Origin: Daphnia carinata
Taxonomy: Eukaryota; Arthropoda; Branchiopoda; Diplostraca; Daphniidae
NCBI RefSeq assembly: GCF_022539665.2
Contig: NC_081339.1
Location: 2,070,017 to 2,134,016 of the forward strand
Direction of reading: 5' to 3'
DNA length: 64,000 nt
Part shown: in pieces, positions 27,755-40,525 of the stretch
Layout: the number at the start of each line of letters is the position of its first letter
How positions within the stretch are numbered: the first letter of the stretch is position 1
The notes under the pieces: generated by a model
Told to the model about the DNA's origin: nothing
The model's input: only the letters and a program-made list of their open reading frames with translations
Database searches by the model: none
Translations under genes and position numbers: made by a program

Positions 27755-30700
27755 TTAAGCATTCGATGACTCATCGATGGAACGACGGGATTCGAGTCTG
27801 ATACGATGTGGCTGGCCAACATTGGAATTGGTGGCACTCGAATTGGAATCCATCGACGGTGAATGCGACAAACGGCTAGTGGTTGAAGAGAGAAATTTCG
27901 TGCGGGGTGCTGGAACGGGCGGCATCGTAGATGACGCCAGAGAAGACCGAGTCGACGACACGTGCATTTCGACATTCTTCTCCGACAGGCTGTACGTGCC
28001 GGGTTCGAAGACGGGTGGGTACTCCAGCTCTCCAGTGGATTGGATCAACGGAGGCGCTGGAGCTGGAGAAGCTTCTTTGGGTGTCAGCGAGTACGGGAAA
28101 CGCGTAGTCGAAGAGCTGTGGCGTAAAGACCCTCCAGTCAAAGGTCCTGGGCTCGGTGGTAGACCGAAAGGTGAATCGGGTCCCACAGGCGTCCGGCGTT
28201 GCTTGCCTATCATCGACACGCCCATGGCAGGTTTCAGCGACGGAGTTTTAGGCGTGCCCGGACAACTACCGTTACCATCTTCGTACGGCGATACGACGGC
28301 GATGCCGCAGCTGCTGGAAACCGACGGGCTCTGCACGGGGTTGATCAGCGGAGGCGGTCGTTGGTGTGAGCGATGATGATTGACAGGCGCCGGTGAGAAG
28401 CGAGGAGAAAACTCACTCGAAAGTGATGAATTAAAGCTCGATTGAGTTTCGTCTGTTTCGGGACGATCATCCAAAGTCAGGACAGACTCTTCGGGAACGA
28501 ACGGATGCAAATGAGATTCGCCAGTTTCGAGTAGTTTCTTGCGTTTTTCTCGCGAATTGCCGAAGATGGCACGATGGAGGCGAGGCGAGCCTAAAAGCGT
28601 CTTCTGCGAACGAGGAGATGGCGTCGTTGCGAACGACGATGCTTCGAGCATCTTCGATTTGGCTGGAATGGAAGGTGATGGCGTCGTTTTGCGACCGAAT
28701 TTCGGCGAAACCAACATTTTGAAGAATTGTTTCGCATCCGCGGCGGCACCGGTCATTTTCGGAATTTCCGGATCCGGCGTCGGCGGAGATGTGATGTCCA
28801 AACTCATTTCAAAGGCAGTCCTCATTTTTGCATCGTCTTTGGGACTAAGCGGGAAGTTCATTGGTTGATAGCAGGCGGCGCTTTTCAGTCTACTACTCGA
28901 ATTCTGTTTGATCAAATGATTAAGTTAAACAGTTCAATTGCAATTGAAAAATTGGTGTACAATATAGCCTTTCTTACTTTAGGGCGATCGGGACTACAGC
29001 CATGCTTGCCTGGACTTGAAGCCATGCCACTGCGTAAAGAATTGATCCATAACTGATCTGGTGGTCCTTGGCGATAACTCTTTCTATACATGCAGCAACG
29101 ACAAGTACAAAAATCGAGAAAAATGCCAGAAGAGATTTAATAATTTTCGAGAAACTCTATTTTAGTTAATGCGCTAAACGTAGTGTAGTTCATGCTCATT
29201 AACGGAAACACGGGGACGTAGTATTTAACTTCCGCTATGGCCACTAACAATGTCCTTTTTTGAGAGTGTCGTCGCACAATGTCCTGGATTTTCCACCCTG
29301 TGCCTTGCATTCGGCCTAACGACAAGCGAGCTTCAAAAGAAAAAAAATTCCCGCTTAGTGAGCCAACTATAACGATGGCTCTCGTTAGTCGCAGCGAAAG
29401 GAGGCCAGATCAGCACATTGTGCTCTACAGACTTGATTCCTTTATTGTGAGCGTCTGCAACGGCACTATTCCCGACAAAAGCACCATTTAAGATTTAAAG
29501 GCGACGTAAAAGGATAGAAATCGCCATCAAATTAATTTATAATCCGTCACCGAACGGAATGCAACCAATGAAATTCAAAGGCCAGTTCTAGATGCGAATT
29601 AAAGAATATTGCCATCGTGAGCCAATGAATTGTTTTTTAAAAAAACAAAATTAAATCCATACCCAGACGGATCCACATTGTTGAAATCGAACATCCCTCG
29701 GCTGGGCGATGCTGGCGAGAGGGAAGCACTAGGTGAAGGTAATTTCGAAAGACTGCTGCTGACTCCGCTACATTTCACGGTGGAACCACAATCGGTGCTA
29801 GAACGCCTCGAAGAGCTCACACTGGATCGACGTCCAACAGATTCCGCTTTTTTGGGACTTGAACTAGTCGAACCCGCACGATTGCCGCTGCGGAAGTAGT
29901 CGCTGGCGCTACTGGCATTACGTGGTTTGATTTTGGCGTAACCCGATTCCAGACTGCCATAGATGTCGATGTCGCCACAGTTCGAGCGGTTCCACGAGCC
30001 GCTGTTAGCTCGGCGTTGGGCTCCGTCAATGGCAGGCGCATCAGTTGGAGGTTCCGATCCGTGTCTGACTGTCGTTCGTGCACTGTTCGGTTTCGGAGCT
30101 AACTGAGGTTTAACGGGCGATTTCGGTGATTTGCTATCGATTATTTCGATACTGTGAGGCCGACTGGAACGACGTGCAAACGATGTGATTGAACTAGGCC
30201 GTTCTTTCAATTCCTGTGATTCCATTGGTGATGCTTCGGAGATGACACTTTGATTAGTCAGTTGCAAAGTAGGTGTACTGGGCAACTTGGAAGTGCTGAT
30301 ACTCTTGCGGAAAGCATTGATGGCATCTGAAGGGTTGGAGCGTGGAGCGGCCCGTTCAGCAGAATGACGGCTAACATGTGGATGCTTTGGTTGAACGGGC
30401 GATGAGAAATCAAAAGACGATTCATTCAATTCCACGGGATCTTTCATGACGTGTGGCGATGGAAGCGGCTTGAATGGCGAAGCCGGTTTCGAATCGTTAG
30501 GCGGCCGCGGTGGAGGTTTGGATCCATCCATCCAGCAAGGTGAAGGTGGTAGCGCAGTTGGGGGAGCTGTGGCCGTCGGCGACGGTGAGGGACTCGGTTT
30601 ACGATAACTGCGGAATTGCGGAGTAGGTACGGGTTGTTTTTCGGGGGCCACCCGCAAGAAACGCAAATACTTTCGGTCTAAACTGGCAGCCATCGGGCTC

Positions 30701-33700
30701 CGGCTATTGGCTTTGGAAGCAGAAGGGGAACTCTTCTCCTCTGTCGAATAGGGATTTTCGGGGCTCTTTTTGATTCGACCTAGCGTTGCCGCTCCTTCGA
30801 ATGGGGTTGTTTTGTGCGAATTAGAAGGGGGCAATGCTGGCGGAACTTTCCCTTTCCTTCGTCTTAGAGTAGCTGACAGACCACTCTTATGGTTCTCTGC
30901 TTCGTCCAGGGATTCGTCTTCCGTTTCGCTGTAATAAGCTCCTAGTGAAGCAAACCAAATGTTAACATTTTGATTTCAAAAGACTAATATGAAAGGGTAG
31001 CAAACCTTTGGTAATAAACGAGGAGTCCTTGTGTATGTTCGAACCTTCACCAGTGTTCCCATAAGGCGCTGTAGCCGACTGCTTCACCGTGTTCAGCCAC
31101 TTGTTCAATTCCTCCTTGGTCTCGCAAGCAAAGTAAAACATCGTGCCTGCACACAAGACGATGTTATGAGATTGTTCAGAAAGTCACAACCTTTTGTAAA
31201 TTTCATTACCCGGATTGAAAACTCTAAAGGCAAACTTCTTCGACTTGACTTCAGTAGCAACAGACGAACTAAATCCAGGTAAGCAGATCAGACTTTCCGC
31301 TTTTTGATCCTTCATAATTAACAGTAAAACGTTCAGTTATTCAGCGAAAAAGTTATAGACAAAATTGTTTCCATTTACCTCCGGATCACGGTAACCATAA
31401 AGGGTGTGCCTCTTTAGGACGAAAAAACGGCGTGTCCATCGGGGTCCGGCGAAAAATCCACGTGTCTGACGACGCCGGAACAGCCATCCTTGGCAATCGC
31501 CTTCTCCTAATTCGCGACATGGAACACGGCGATGTCGTAGACCGTCACTTGTTGATCTCTCATTATCGCATTGCTGTTGTTGCTGTTGTTGGTAGTTGGC
31601 GGGCCGCTGACTGAGATGCTGGTATTGGGTGCGACTGGCAGAACTAATTGCACCGTAATGACTACTGCCGTGGCTGCTCGTTTTAACTGGGGGTAGGGCC
31701 ACGTGAACTTCCTCGTCATGGCGAGCGTAGGTCACCAAGAGGGAGGGGGCTATCCGTGGAACGGTGCTACCCGGAACGGGATCGAAATTGGAGTCCAGAC
31801 GGGTTACTCGAGTCAAAGCAGGCAGCGCTACTTGTCCAAGCAACGCAAAGAAGCACAACGTTTCGCATCCGCACGCAACGCGAAACCAACGATTGGACAA
31901 CGATAACACGAAGAACAAAGAAAGAAAAAAAAATAAACAAATTAAGAAGAGTTAGTTGAAACAGAATGAGGCTCATTTGAAATCATGTAGTAGATATTTG
32001 TGCAAGATGTACCTCGATCTTCATCGGTGGGATGGCGAGGCCAAAGTCCACGACGGATCAGGTCGCGGATTTCGTGCGGACGTAAACCCAAGTGCGACAG
32101 TTCACGTGATGCTGAATTGGACAAAACAGAACTCACACCTATCAGTTACGATGGACGACATTCAACGAATACAGGAAAAAAAACGATAAGCCACAAAGAA
32201 TGGGAAGGATCAAAGCCCATCGCAAATGAATCAAGCACGCCAATCCATTCCTAATAAACAAATAAAACACAAAAGAAATTGACAAAGTGTTTACCTGCGC
32301 TCGCCTCTTGACCCGATCTGTCATCAGGACCATAGGAAGGAATGATCAGCGAATTATGAGAAGTGGATTCTGTAGGCGCATTAACCAAGGCCGGATCAGC
32401 TACTGTGTCTTCTTCCGGAGGTGGCCGAACTTTATTTCGGGGAGGCAGGGCTGGTTTAGGTGACAGTGGTGGGGAATCTTTTTCAATTCCAACAAAAGCA
32501 AAGTTAATAATTAATTGAAAGTCAAGAAACGAATTAAGGGAAAAAAACTTGAGCCTTAGAACTTACTAGAAACAGATATGGGGCAAGGACTATGGTTCGA
32601 ATCTTCTTTAACAGGGTTGGGCGCTTCTTCTTCCACTCGGCTTTGTTTGCGTAAGCGAATATCGCGTAGTTTCTCCTCAATTGAACTCATGTCGCCTGAT
32701 AGAGATTCGTAAGTCGGAGTGCTTTGGCTTTTATCCAGCCGCGGTCGGTCCTGCGACACTTTTCGCGAAGGCGATCGGATTTCTACATCACTTCCATCAA
32801 TTTGTTTGTTGTCTTTTGGCAATTGGTCGAACTCTGTGCATAAATCACTCGGCTCCTCACTGATTTTTCCGGCCATTAACGCCGACGGAACAGCGTGGAC
32901 CTTCTCCTTTTCACGTAACAGCAGCAACCCTGCTTTATCGGGCGCAGAGGTGTCTGACTGGTTAACACTTGGATCTTTCTTGTGCGGTATACGTGGTTGG
33001 CCATCGTAGTGGCCAACACTACTATGCGGACGTTGCTCAGGCTGCTGTTGTTGCTGATGGAGAAAGTCGAATAACTCGGGTGTTTTACTTTGCTGGCCTT
33101 TCAATTGCTTCCAAAACTGGGAAAGGGAAAAAAACACAGGTATAATGAATGAAAATTATGAACAAGGAAAACGAACAACAATATACAATAAAGCACGTAT
33201 CAAGAATGAACGAAAATGGAACGAATCCGGGTTTTTACCATCATTATTCCTGCTGGATGTTAGGGAAGCAGTTAGGAAAAACAGAAATGGTCAGTGGTAA
33301 AGACTTATACTAGGTGAAAAGATGAGTGAATGGGTTAAATGAGTTTACCTGTTCAATATTATGTGTTGGACGAGACGACGTAGGACTTGCACCAGTCACT
33401 GTCGCTCTTCGTTGGATACTCAATCTGTTTTTCGGCAAAATTAGTCGAACGCTCGCCGGGGAAGCGGCCGCGCATCCAGCCATATCCGAGCCCGTAGCAG
33501 CCGCAACGGCTGCAGCGGCGGCTGCCGCAGCGATAGGATCGTGATTGTCTGGTAAGAAGCTGTCATCATCGGTATCGTCACTCTCCACTTCCGACGGTAG
33601 TTCAGCTGCCATTACCTCGGCCATTCTATCAAAGACGAAAAGACCCACGTAAAATCAACCACAAAAATACAAAGAGAATAATATCGCCCCAAACTAAGCA

Positions 33701-35249
33701 AGGACGAAAAAGCAAATTTGCTTACACTGGAGGCGCAATGTGCACAACTGGAACCGTGCTCATAGTAACCGAATCAATGGCTTTGGAAGATGACGTGAGC
33801 TCCGGCTTCGTTTGGCTCTCCCCGCCCAAGTGCCACCGAAAATGGTACGATTCCCGCTTCTTGCTTGGCAGACGATAAGGTTTTACGTAGATCTGACCAA
33901 AATTGTTCGAATGACGTGGCCGCTTTTTTAGAGTCAGGATCACTTTCGTTGGGTTTTCTAACATTGCGGCTTTCAGCTTTTTCTGCTGCCAACCGACAAC
34001 CGTTTGATAGTTAACCTGTACTATTTCGTCACCTTCTTCTATTTTCCCGCACTGATGGGCTGGACTCTGGAAGGTTACGCCTCCAATGACATGGACACCT
34101 TTATACGATGTCTGAATAAGCATGCCCTGCAGTCATAAGACGTTTCATGTAAGAACATTTGTTACAACAGCAGAATATGCATACTCACTTGTAACCGAAG
34201 ATCAGTTCCATCGTAGCTACTAGAAATTGAATGGGAACTAATAAGCACTACATCTTCCTCTGGTTTCTTTTTTACAGTAGCAACATCCAGAGAGGCTGGC
34301 TGCAATACCAATGGATCCAGAAACTCACATACTATTCTATCAGTAATTGTGATTAAATAGATGCAGCCTTTTCTAATAACCTGATAAGCAAAGGGGATAG
34401 TTAACAAGCATTTACATGATAATTATTTTACAACTATATTTTTCTTTTACCTGAACTGGGTGTTCAGCAAACAAATCTCTTTGCGCATTAGTGGCAAGCT
34501 CAAGACATATTTCTAGCAACTTGCTTTTTACTTCTAAATATGGTTCATGACCATCAAAAGGTGCTCTAAATTAAAATAAATAAGTAGTGATTAAAATTAT
34601 CAAGCTGACAAGACCAGAAACATGAAACAAGCTCACCTGTCAAGCCAAGATAGAAGATCTTTAACTCTATCAATGATATCAGCAACAGCTGCCAAAGTTG
34701 CAGTAGTCACTTGTTCAGCTTTCCCGTTGTTATAGGAATGACTTGTACGTAGCAGCTCATTATACAGGCTTCGAGCTTTGCAGTTTAATTGCATAGCTAG
34801 AAATTGAAGATTCTCACGATCCAAATTGTAGTGCTAAAACAAAACAAAAAGAATTTAAAATCTTTGCAATTGGTTATTTTCAAAAATTTCCTGTTTTACA
34901 AAATCTCTTAATAAATCAACTGCTCCCATGAAAATTTCTTGGTGGCCAAGTTTATCTATGTGAAACACAGGCAAATCTTCAACTGTAGTTGACAGGAGTC
35001 TATGGCCATTGATTTCTTGTTCAAGCATGGGTTGCATATAGGGAAGAAGAGTATCATCCAAGCCTGTAAAATTTTACATCTGATTTGATGCTGGCCAGAT
35101 TTTTTTTTTTTTTAGTAAGTATCATACCCCGCATCCAGTCTACAACCTGTTCCGGGCTCCATTCAGCAACTATTTTCAAAAGAAGTCATGAAATAATGTA
35201 AGATGCGGACGACAATGTCACTCTTACCGTTGACATAGTAGGCTGTCAT
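27755..35249 (-). CDS. cnk: Connector enhancer of kinase suppressor of Ras (CNK)
   Basis: Multidomain scaffold that links Ras/Raf signalling to KSR at the membrane. Seventeen coding exons join in phase: 35249-35228, 35169-35128, 35063-34900, 34833-34637, 34565-34451, 34380-34189, 34126-33726, 33625-33349, 33116-32567, 32477-32295, 32111-32013, 31686-31379, 31309-31210, 31146-31006, 30941-29663, 29083-28978 and 28903-27755. The product is about 1,774 residues, comparable to fly CNK. A SAM domain spans about residues 8-75 (WSPEQVVDWMRGLDD; LGHQEIFMGAVDLL). A CRIC domain follows at about 77-170 (HYNLDRENLQ; VKDLLSWLDR). A PDZ domain lies near 248-325 (GGVTFQSPAHQCGKIEEGDE) and a PH domain near 805-910 (CQGWLFRRR; RRFFVLKRHTLYGY; FACETKEELNKWLN), preceded by a polyGln tract. 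A long Ser/Pro-rich tail, rich in potential kinase and SH3-type sites, completes the protein. The 5' edge of the PH exon is uncertain (31686 chosen for its pyrimidine-rich acceptor; others upstream keep frame). The start ATG gives MTAYYVN directly before the SAM domain. Confidence 0.93.
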
Positions 35250-36245
35250 TTTAAACTGAGGTCGTACTTTAATCGAGGGAAAATTGAAATAAACATCAAG
35301 CTCACTTTAATATCAATACCGCTAAGGAGGTGTTTTGTGTAAGATTAGGTCCGAATTGTTTTTGCAACAATACATTTTAGGATGGAAGTATCAAAGGCTT
35401 ACCTTAAGTAAACAACCATTAAACAATAGCGATTTGCGCTGCAGTCTCTTAATATTTACAAAGGTATAGGAGCCTATACCTTGATATTTACTACGAAGCT
35501 TTTTAGCTTCGTATCGAATCTTGCAGACTAAAGCTGCGATGAGTCAGTTTTATTTTGGCTTTTGGTCACCCCATAGAAATGGCGCTGTAGATTGAAAATA
35601 TTCATAAACAAGTCTAGACTGGCGTCATGTTTGTGGCGAAATGGGTTGATTTTCCCTAGCGGTTAATCAAGAAAAGCTTGTTTTCTTAGACTATAAGAGG
35701 ACTAGCTAATAGTTTCGAAAGAAATCGAGAGAAGTAAAAGCTAGCGAGCTTCACGACTTTCATCTACTTGTCTGAGCTGCATTGTGAAAAATAAGCACAC
35801 AGACAAAAAATAAAATAATGATTTCTATCGACAGGCCCAAGTGCGCATAGCGCTTTCATCCATAATGCCTATTGTTATTTTATGATGTTTTCGTCTGCTC
35901 ACGATAAGCGACTAGCCGACTAATGCAATCGACCAAAGGATAACGAACTATTCGTTTAAATCACGCGTATCGAAATGCTACAATATTACAGACTTGACCA
36001 TGACCAGTTTGGCACATTTGCCTTGTGTTAAGGGACCTAAGTTTACGTTCTTTCTGGTACGTATTTGGCTGATTGTGCCATTTTAATGCTAAAGGCCACG
36101 TTGCCAAACGCTTAAGGGCTTTGAAATATTGACCCTCCCCTCGTTTAGCGACCTTGAACAACTGTCAAGAGAATGCAAAATATCCGTATTCTGAAAAGCT
36201 GTCTGCAGATAGTCAGTGTGATTGAACGGCTTACAGAATTTCCAA
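35250..36245. promoter_or_regulatory. Divergent intergenic region between CNK and the P450
   Basis: About 1 kb separates the starts of two divergently transcribed genes, so it must hold both promoters and 5' UTRs unless these extend elsewhere. I see no clear TATA box for either. Two adjacent perfect inverted repeats (35461-35482 and 35492-35513) are its most conspicuous feature. Confidence 0.5.
35461..35513. repeat. Two adjacent short inverted repeats
   Basis: The first has 10-bp arms (AAGGTATAGG and its complement) around a 2-nt centre. The second, nine bases further on, has 9-bp arms (TACGAAGCT and its complement) around TTTT. Both arms pair perfectly. They may be a foldback-element remnant or protein-binding palindromes. 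Confidence 0.7.
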
Positions 36246-38794
36246 ATGTTTGTTAAGCAAGAATATCGTAATGCTTTTCTTTTAACTAAGTTTTGTGACG
36301 CTCTCTGTGTTGGTAAACAAGTTGGTCGTGAATTGAGCCATACAGCATGCACACAGACTTGCCGGTACCGGTCGTCTCCTTCTGCTACCACTGAAAGGGA
36401 TGTAAAAGCTTTTAGCTCAATACCAGGCCCTAAACCACTACCTTTGGTCGGAAATATCTGGCGCTACGCCATAGGTGAGTCAGGGGGGAAATGTTATTTA
36501 TTTAAACGTTATCGTGCTATGTGTTTTCACTGTCTTATAAAGGCGATAGGACGTAGAATAACAGTTGAATCGGATGCCGTGTCCTTTCTAAATATTATAA
36601 AGATTTTCAAAAAAAAATTGTGTATATAGGCTCATTTAAGTGTTCATTGAAACTTGTATCCTTTTTGGCGGTTTACCCTGTTAAACATTATAAAGGCATA
36701 TTTTAACAAGAATGAGGGCAATCCATGCACAGGCAGATCTCTTTATTGACTTAGAAATTACGAAAAATTACTTTTTGATAAAGATTCAGGAAACTTAAAA
36801 GAAAAAAACAAACTTGTCGTACTAGTCTTTCTTTCTTACATAAGCTATGCAATCGCCGACGTTACAAGTGTTTTCGATCTGTCGAAGGTGACCTTTTTAT
36901 TCCCAGGTGAAAGTCACATGACATGACTATGTCGAAACAAAAAACTGGCACTTTGAAATAATCATACTGAATCATGTGGGGCTCTGCCCGTGGCTAGGAC
37001 AATATTCGTTCGACCAGTTGCATACTTCCGGACTGAAAAAGTATCAACAGTTTGGCAGCATTGTTCGAGAAGAAATTTTGCCAGGTGTAAATCTTTTGTT
37101 ACTCTACCGACCGGAGGATATTGAACACATGTACCAGGTTGAAGGCCGGTATCCATCCAGGCGCAGTCATACGGCTTTAGAATTCTATAGACTTCAAAGA
37201 CCTCACATTTACAACAACGGGGGCCTCCTTCCAACGTAAATGAATACAGTCTTAATTCAATTTCAATCAATAGCGTTTTTTCCAATTTGTTTGTACGGAA
37301 GAAATGGACCAGAATGGCATCGCCTACGACAAGCCCTTCAGCGTCCACTGAATATGCCGGAAAACATCCGCCAATATATTCCCGGTATCGACACGATCGC
37401 TCGCGAATTCACCGAGCTTATTTCCACGTCAGTTAATACAATGAAAACTTCACCAGACTTTTTACAAGACCTATCTAAAGTCTTTCTTGAATGTATGATT
37501 TTTTTTTCTAATTATAAATATTTTTTTTTTTATTGAGTAGCATGTGAGTGGTGCTTTATATATATATATATTTACCATTCCAACAGTTCTTGGTTTGGTG
37601 ACGTTCGATACGCGATTGGGATCTTTGAAAAAGAATTTGGCTAATGATTCCTGTCCGTATAAACTCATAGAGGCTGCCGGTGACACGAATAACGAAATAC
37701 TTCGAACGGATAATGGCCTTCAACTTTGGCGCAAATGGAAGACACCTTCCTACAAAAGAATATGTCGTTCTCAAGAATACATTGAGAGGTAGTGGTATAT
37801 TAGATATTAAATGTATAAAATTTCTTAAAAATTAATTTTTGTTCACAGTATTGCGTTGCAATTTGTCAACGCAAAAAAAGCTGAGTTGCTTACCAAGAAG
37901 TTCGCTGATGATTCTCAAAAAACTTTGTTAGAAGTTTATCTAACGTCGAAGGACCTAGACGTTAAAGATGTGATCACTATGGTTGCTGACATGCTTCTGG
38001 CTGGCATTGATACTGTAGGACCAGAAATGTAAAAATATTTTAACATATGAAATTATTGTAAATGTGGTCTTTTTTCCTTAGAGTTCTTACACAATGAGCT
38101 TCATACTGTACCATCTTGCCAAAAATCCATTAAGCCAAGAGAAGATTTATCTGGAAGTTAAGCAGCTCCTGCCAAAATCCAACAGTGTTGTAACATCTGA
38201 TGTCCTTGCTCAACTGAAATATCTAAAGGCTGCAGTAAAAGAGTCCTTTAGATTAAATCCAATCTCAATTGGGGTTGGAAGAATTTTACCAGAAGATTCA
38301 TCCTTTTCAGGATATCACTGCCCAAAAAATGTAAGTTATGTTCTTTTAGTTTCAATTTACTGCAAAAAAACAAAACAAAAACATAATGGCTCAAGCAAAT
38401 TTTACATTCTAGACAATACTTGTGAGCCAGAACCAGGTTTCATGTCGACTCGAGTGTTACTTTAAGAACCCATTACAATTTGTTCCTGAACGGTGGATAA
38501 AAGGAGACCCAGCTTATGAAAAAGTCCATCCATATCTGGTATTGCCATTTGGACACGGTCCGCGAGCTTGCATTGCTCGTAGACTAGCGGAGCAAAATTT
38601 GTACATTCTTTTAACACGGGTAACTAAAAAGTAAAAACCAGATTCTGTGGATTGTAATTACATTATTGTTAAATCAGCTCGTGAGGCAGTTTCGCATCGA
38701 GTGGCATGGTGCTGAGCTAGATGTCAGATCGAAATTAATTAATCGTCCAGCCGTACCATTGAAATTCAGTTTCATCGAGCGAACAAATTTTTAA
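36246..38794 (+). CDS. dib: Mitochondrial cytochrome P450, CYP302A1-like (disembodied)
   Basis: Probable ecdysteroid C22-hydroxylase of the mitochondrial P450 clan, acting in moulting-hormone synthesis. Eight exons join in phase: 36246-36474, 36998-37235, 37302-37492, 37587-37788, 37849-38014, 38082-38330, 38413-38619 and 38678-38794, giving about 532 residues, normal for the family. The ATG at 36246 is the first in frame after a stop and opens a basic, Arg/Lys-rich leader suited to mitochondrial import. Family marks include the Pro-rich hinge IPGPKPLPLVGN, then YPSRRSHTALEFYRLQRP and GGLLPTNGPEWHRLR, which resemble insect CYP302A1 as I remember it. Other marks are the I-helix AGIDT, the ExxR motif in KESFR, FVPERW, and the heme loop FGHGPRACIARR with the cysteine ligand. 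The Ala in CIARR, instead of the usual Gly, also fits the mitochondrial ecdysteroid P450s. The main alternative is another mitochondrial-clan P450. Confidence 0.85.
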
Positions 38795-38827
38795 TTTCAT
38801 TCTAAGTTTGTGAATTTAATTAAAAGA

Positions 38828-38833
38828 AATAAA
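38828..38833 (+). terminator. Poly(A) signal of the P450 gene
   Basis: AATAAA hexamer 34 nt after the P450 stop codon. Confidence 0.6.
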
Positions 38834-40525
38834 AACATGTTGAACCCTGGATCTGGATGCAATGTTTTGAACGATAAGCTTAATTCTATTGGATAGATGA
38901 GCGCTTCTGAAAAACGGGTAACTGGTTATTGCAACCGGAAAGATCTTAAGTTAATCGGTAAAGCAACATAACCTTTCACTTTCATTTTTCGGATGTAAAT
39001 TTTATTTCGGTTGACATACCGTAACTTCATTCAACGCTATCAAAACTAGTATTTGTTTCATTTCCGGTGTCAGAGACTAATTCATAGCGTCTAAATGTTG
39101 CAAGTTCGTGCAAACGAACGTGATTGACAACTTCCATGGATTAATGGTTGATAATGAATGCAAAAGGATGTGATCAACTATCTCATTTGATTCACTAATG
39201 GTTCATCATGAGTACTAGTAAATTGATGTAACATTCACAGAACAAAGATGTTAATTGGGAAATTAAAATAATGTGATTCAGCAATGTGAATAAAGAAGAA
39301 AACGTTTTCTGATGCAAAAAATTATGTTTGTCGATTTAGCAAGGAAATTGACTTCTAATACGTCAATAAATAACTCCCAGTTTGAATTGTATAAACATTC
39401 ATACCTTTACGGTGAGACCGTTTATACGGTAGTAATACATGACAAAAAAGGCTTGTACGAAAGTGTATAATCTTACAGTAGAAACTTCGTAGGAACGTCG
39501 GTTACCTAATGCAGTTGAATCTGCCATTATGTAACGGCTAACATACATTGCTGTTACGTTTTGTATATTAGATGCCGGAAACCTTCTATCGTCGCCATAC
39601 GTCTCGTTGTTGATGTTTACAGTTTCGTACCAGCAACTATGTAGAGTGGCGCTAAAATGTGGTAGGCTATACATCACACAAAAAAATAATATACAAAATA
39701 ATAACAAAAACAAAGAGGAAGCAAAAAAAAGTACTGCAAAAAGTAGTTATGGAAATCGGATTACGAGTACGGTCATGATCAAGTTTCGATTGACTGACAG
39801 AAAGGAGAAAACGAACGAAATAACAAATATATGCGCGCGGTATGCGTCTACTGTCTAGTCGTCTACTTCAGCTCTAGCACTCTAGCCAATAGCCATGGTC
39901 TAGCTTGCAAAACCGAAACAGAAAGATCGGCGCTGCGCACGCGAATCAAGTGTCGAACCGACGTCACTGTTAAACGGTTGTCAACATGGCGTTCGTCAGA
40001 TTTTCTTCCTGTTGAAAGTGTGTGCAGTGAATTGAAACCACATAATCTGTTGATTTCTTTAAAAAAAAAAAAAATTTGACCATTTGAGACAGGTTATGAA
40101 ATCCGTGAAACCCCGCCCTGTATACACATTGAACATAACAATCATCTAGCTTGAATCATCTTTATCCATCACCCTTCTGAAAGTTAATGTTATGTTAAAA
40201 CATGGTCCATTGGAATTACATAAGGCTTAAACAAAGACAGAAAGGGTACATATTAAACGCTGGAAATCTAACTAGGAAGAATTTACAAGTGCTTCAACCA
40301 TGTGGATAACTGAATGATTACCAAACCTTATTTCTGGTCATGTAACCAATTAATCTTCAGTACTTCAAAAAAATTAAAAAATCAGGTATTTTTAAATAAA
40401 AGAGATCTCATTTTAAACATGAAAATAGAATGTTCTTTTAACTCAAACTTTATTTGTTTTGGTTTTAATTTATCGACATAAACGTTGTTCTCAAGTCAGT
40501 ACAACAAGGACTTCCACTGGCAGCA
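38834..40525. other. Intergenic region, P450 to ankyrin/SOCS gene
   Basis: A/T-rich sequence between two plus-strand genes with no supported gene. It should include the promoter and 5' UTR of the downstream gene. A minus-strand open stretch at 39399-39713 has no recognisable content. Confidence 0.6.

Noticed and set aside
36222-36245. Extension of the P450 N-terminus upstream of 36,246
   Set aside because: The upstream in-frame codon is TTG, right after a TGA stop. The first ATG is at 36,246.
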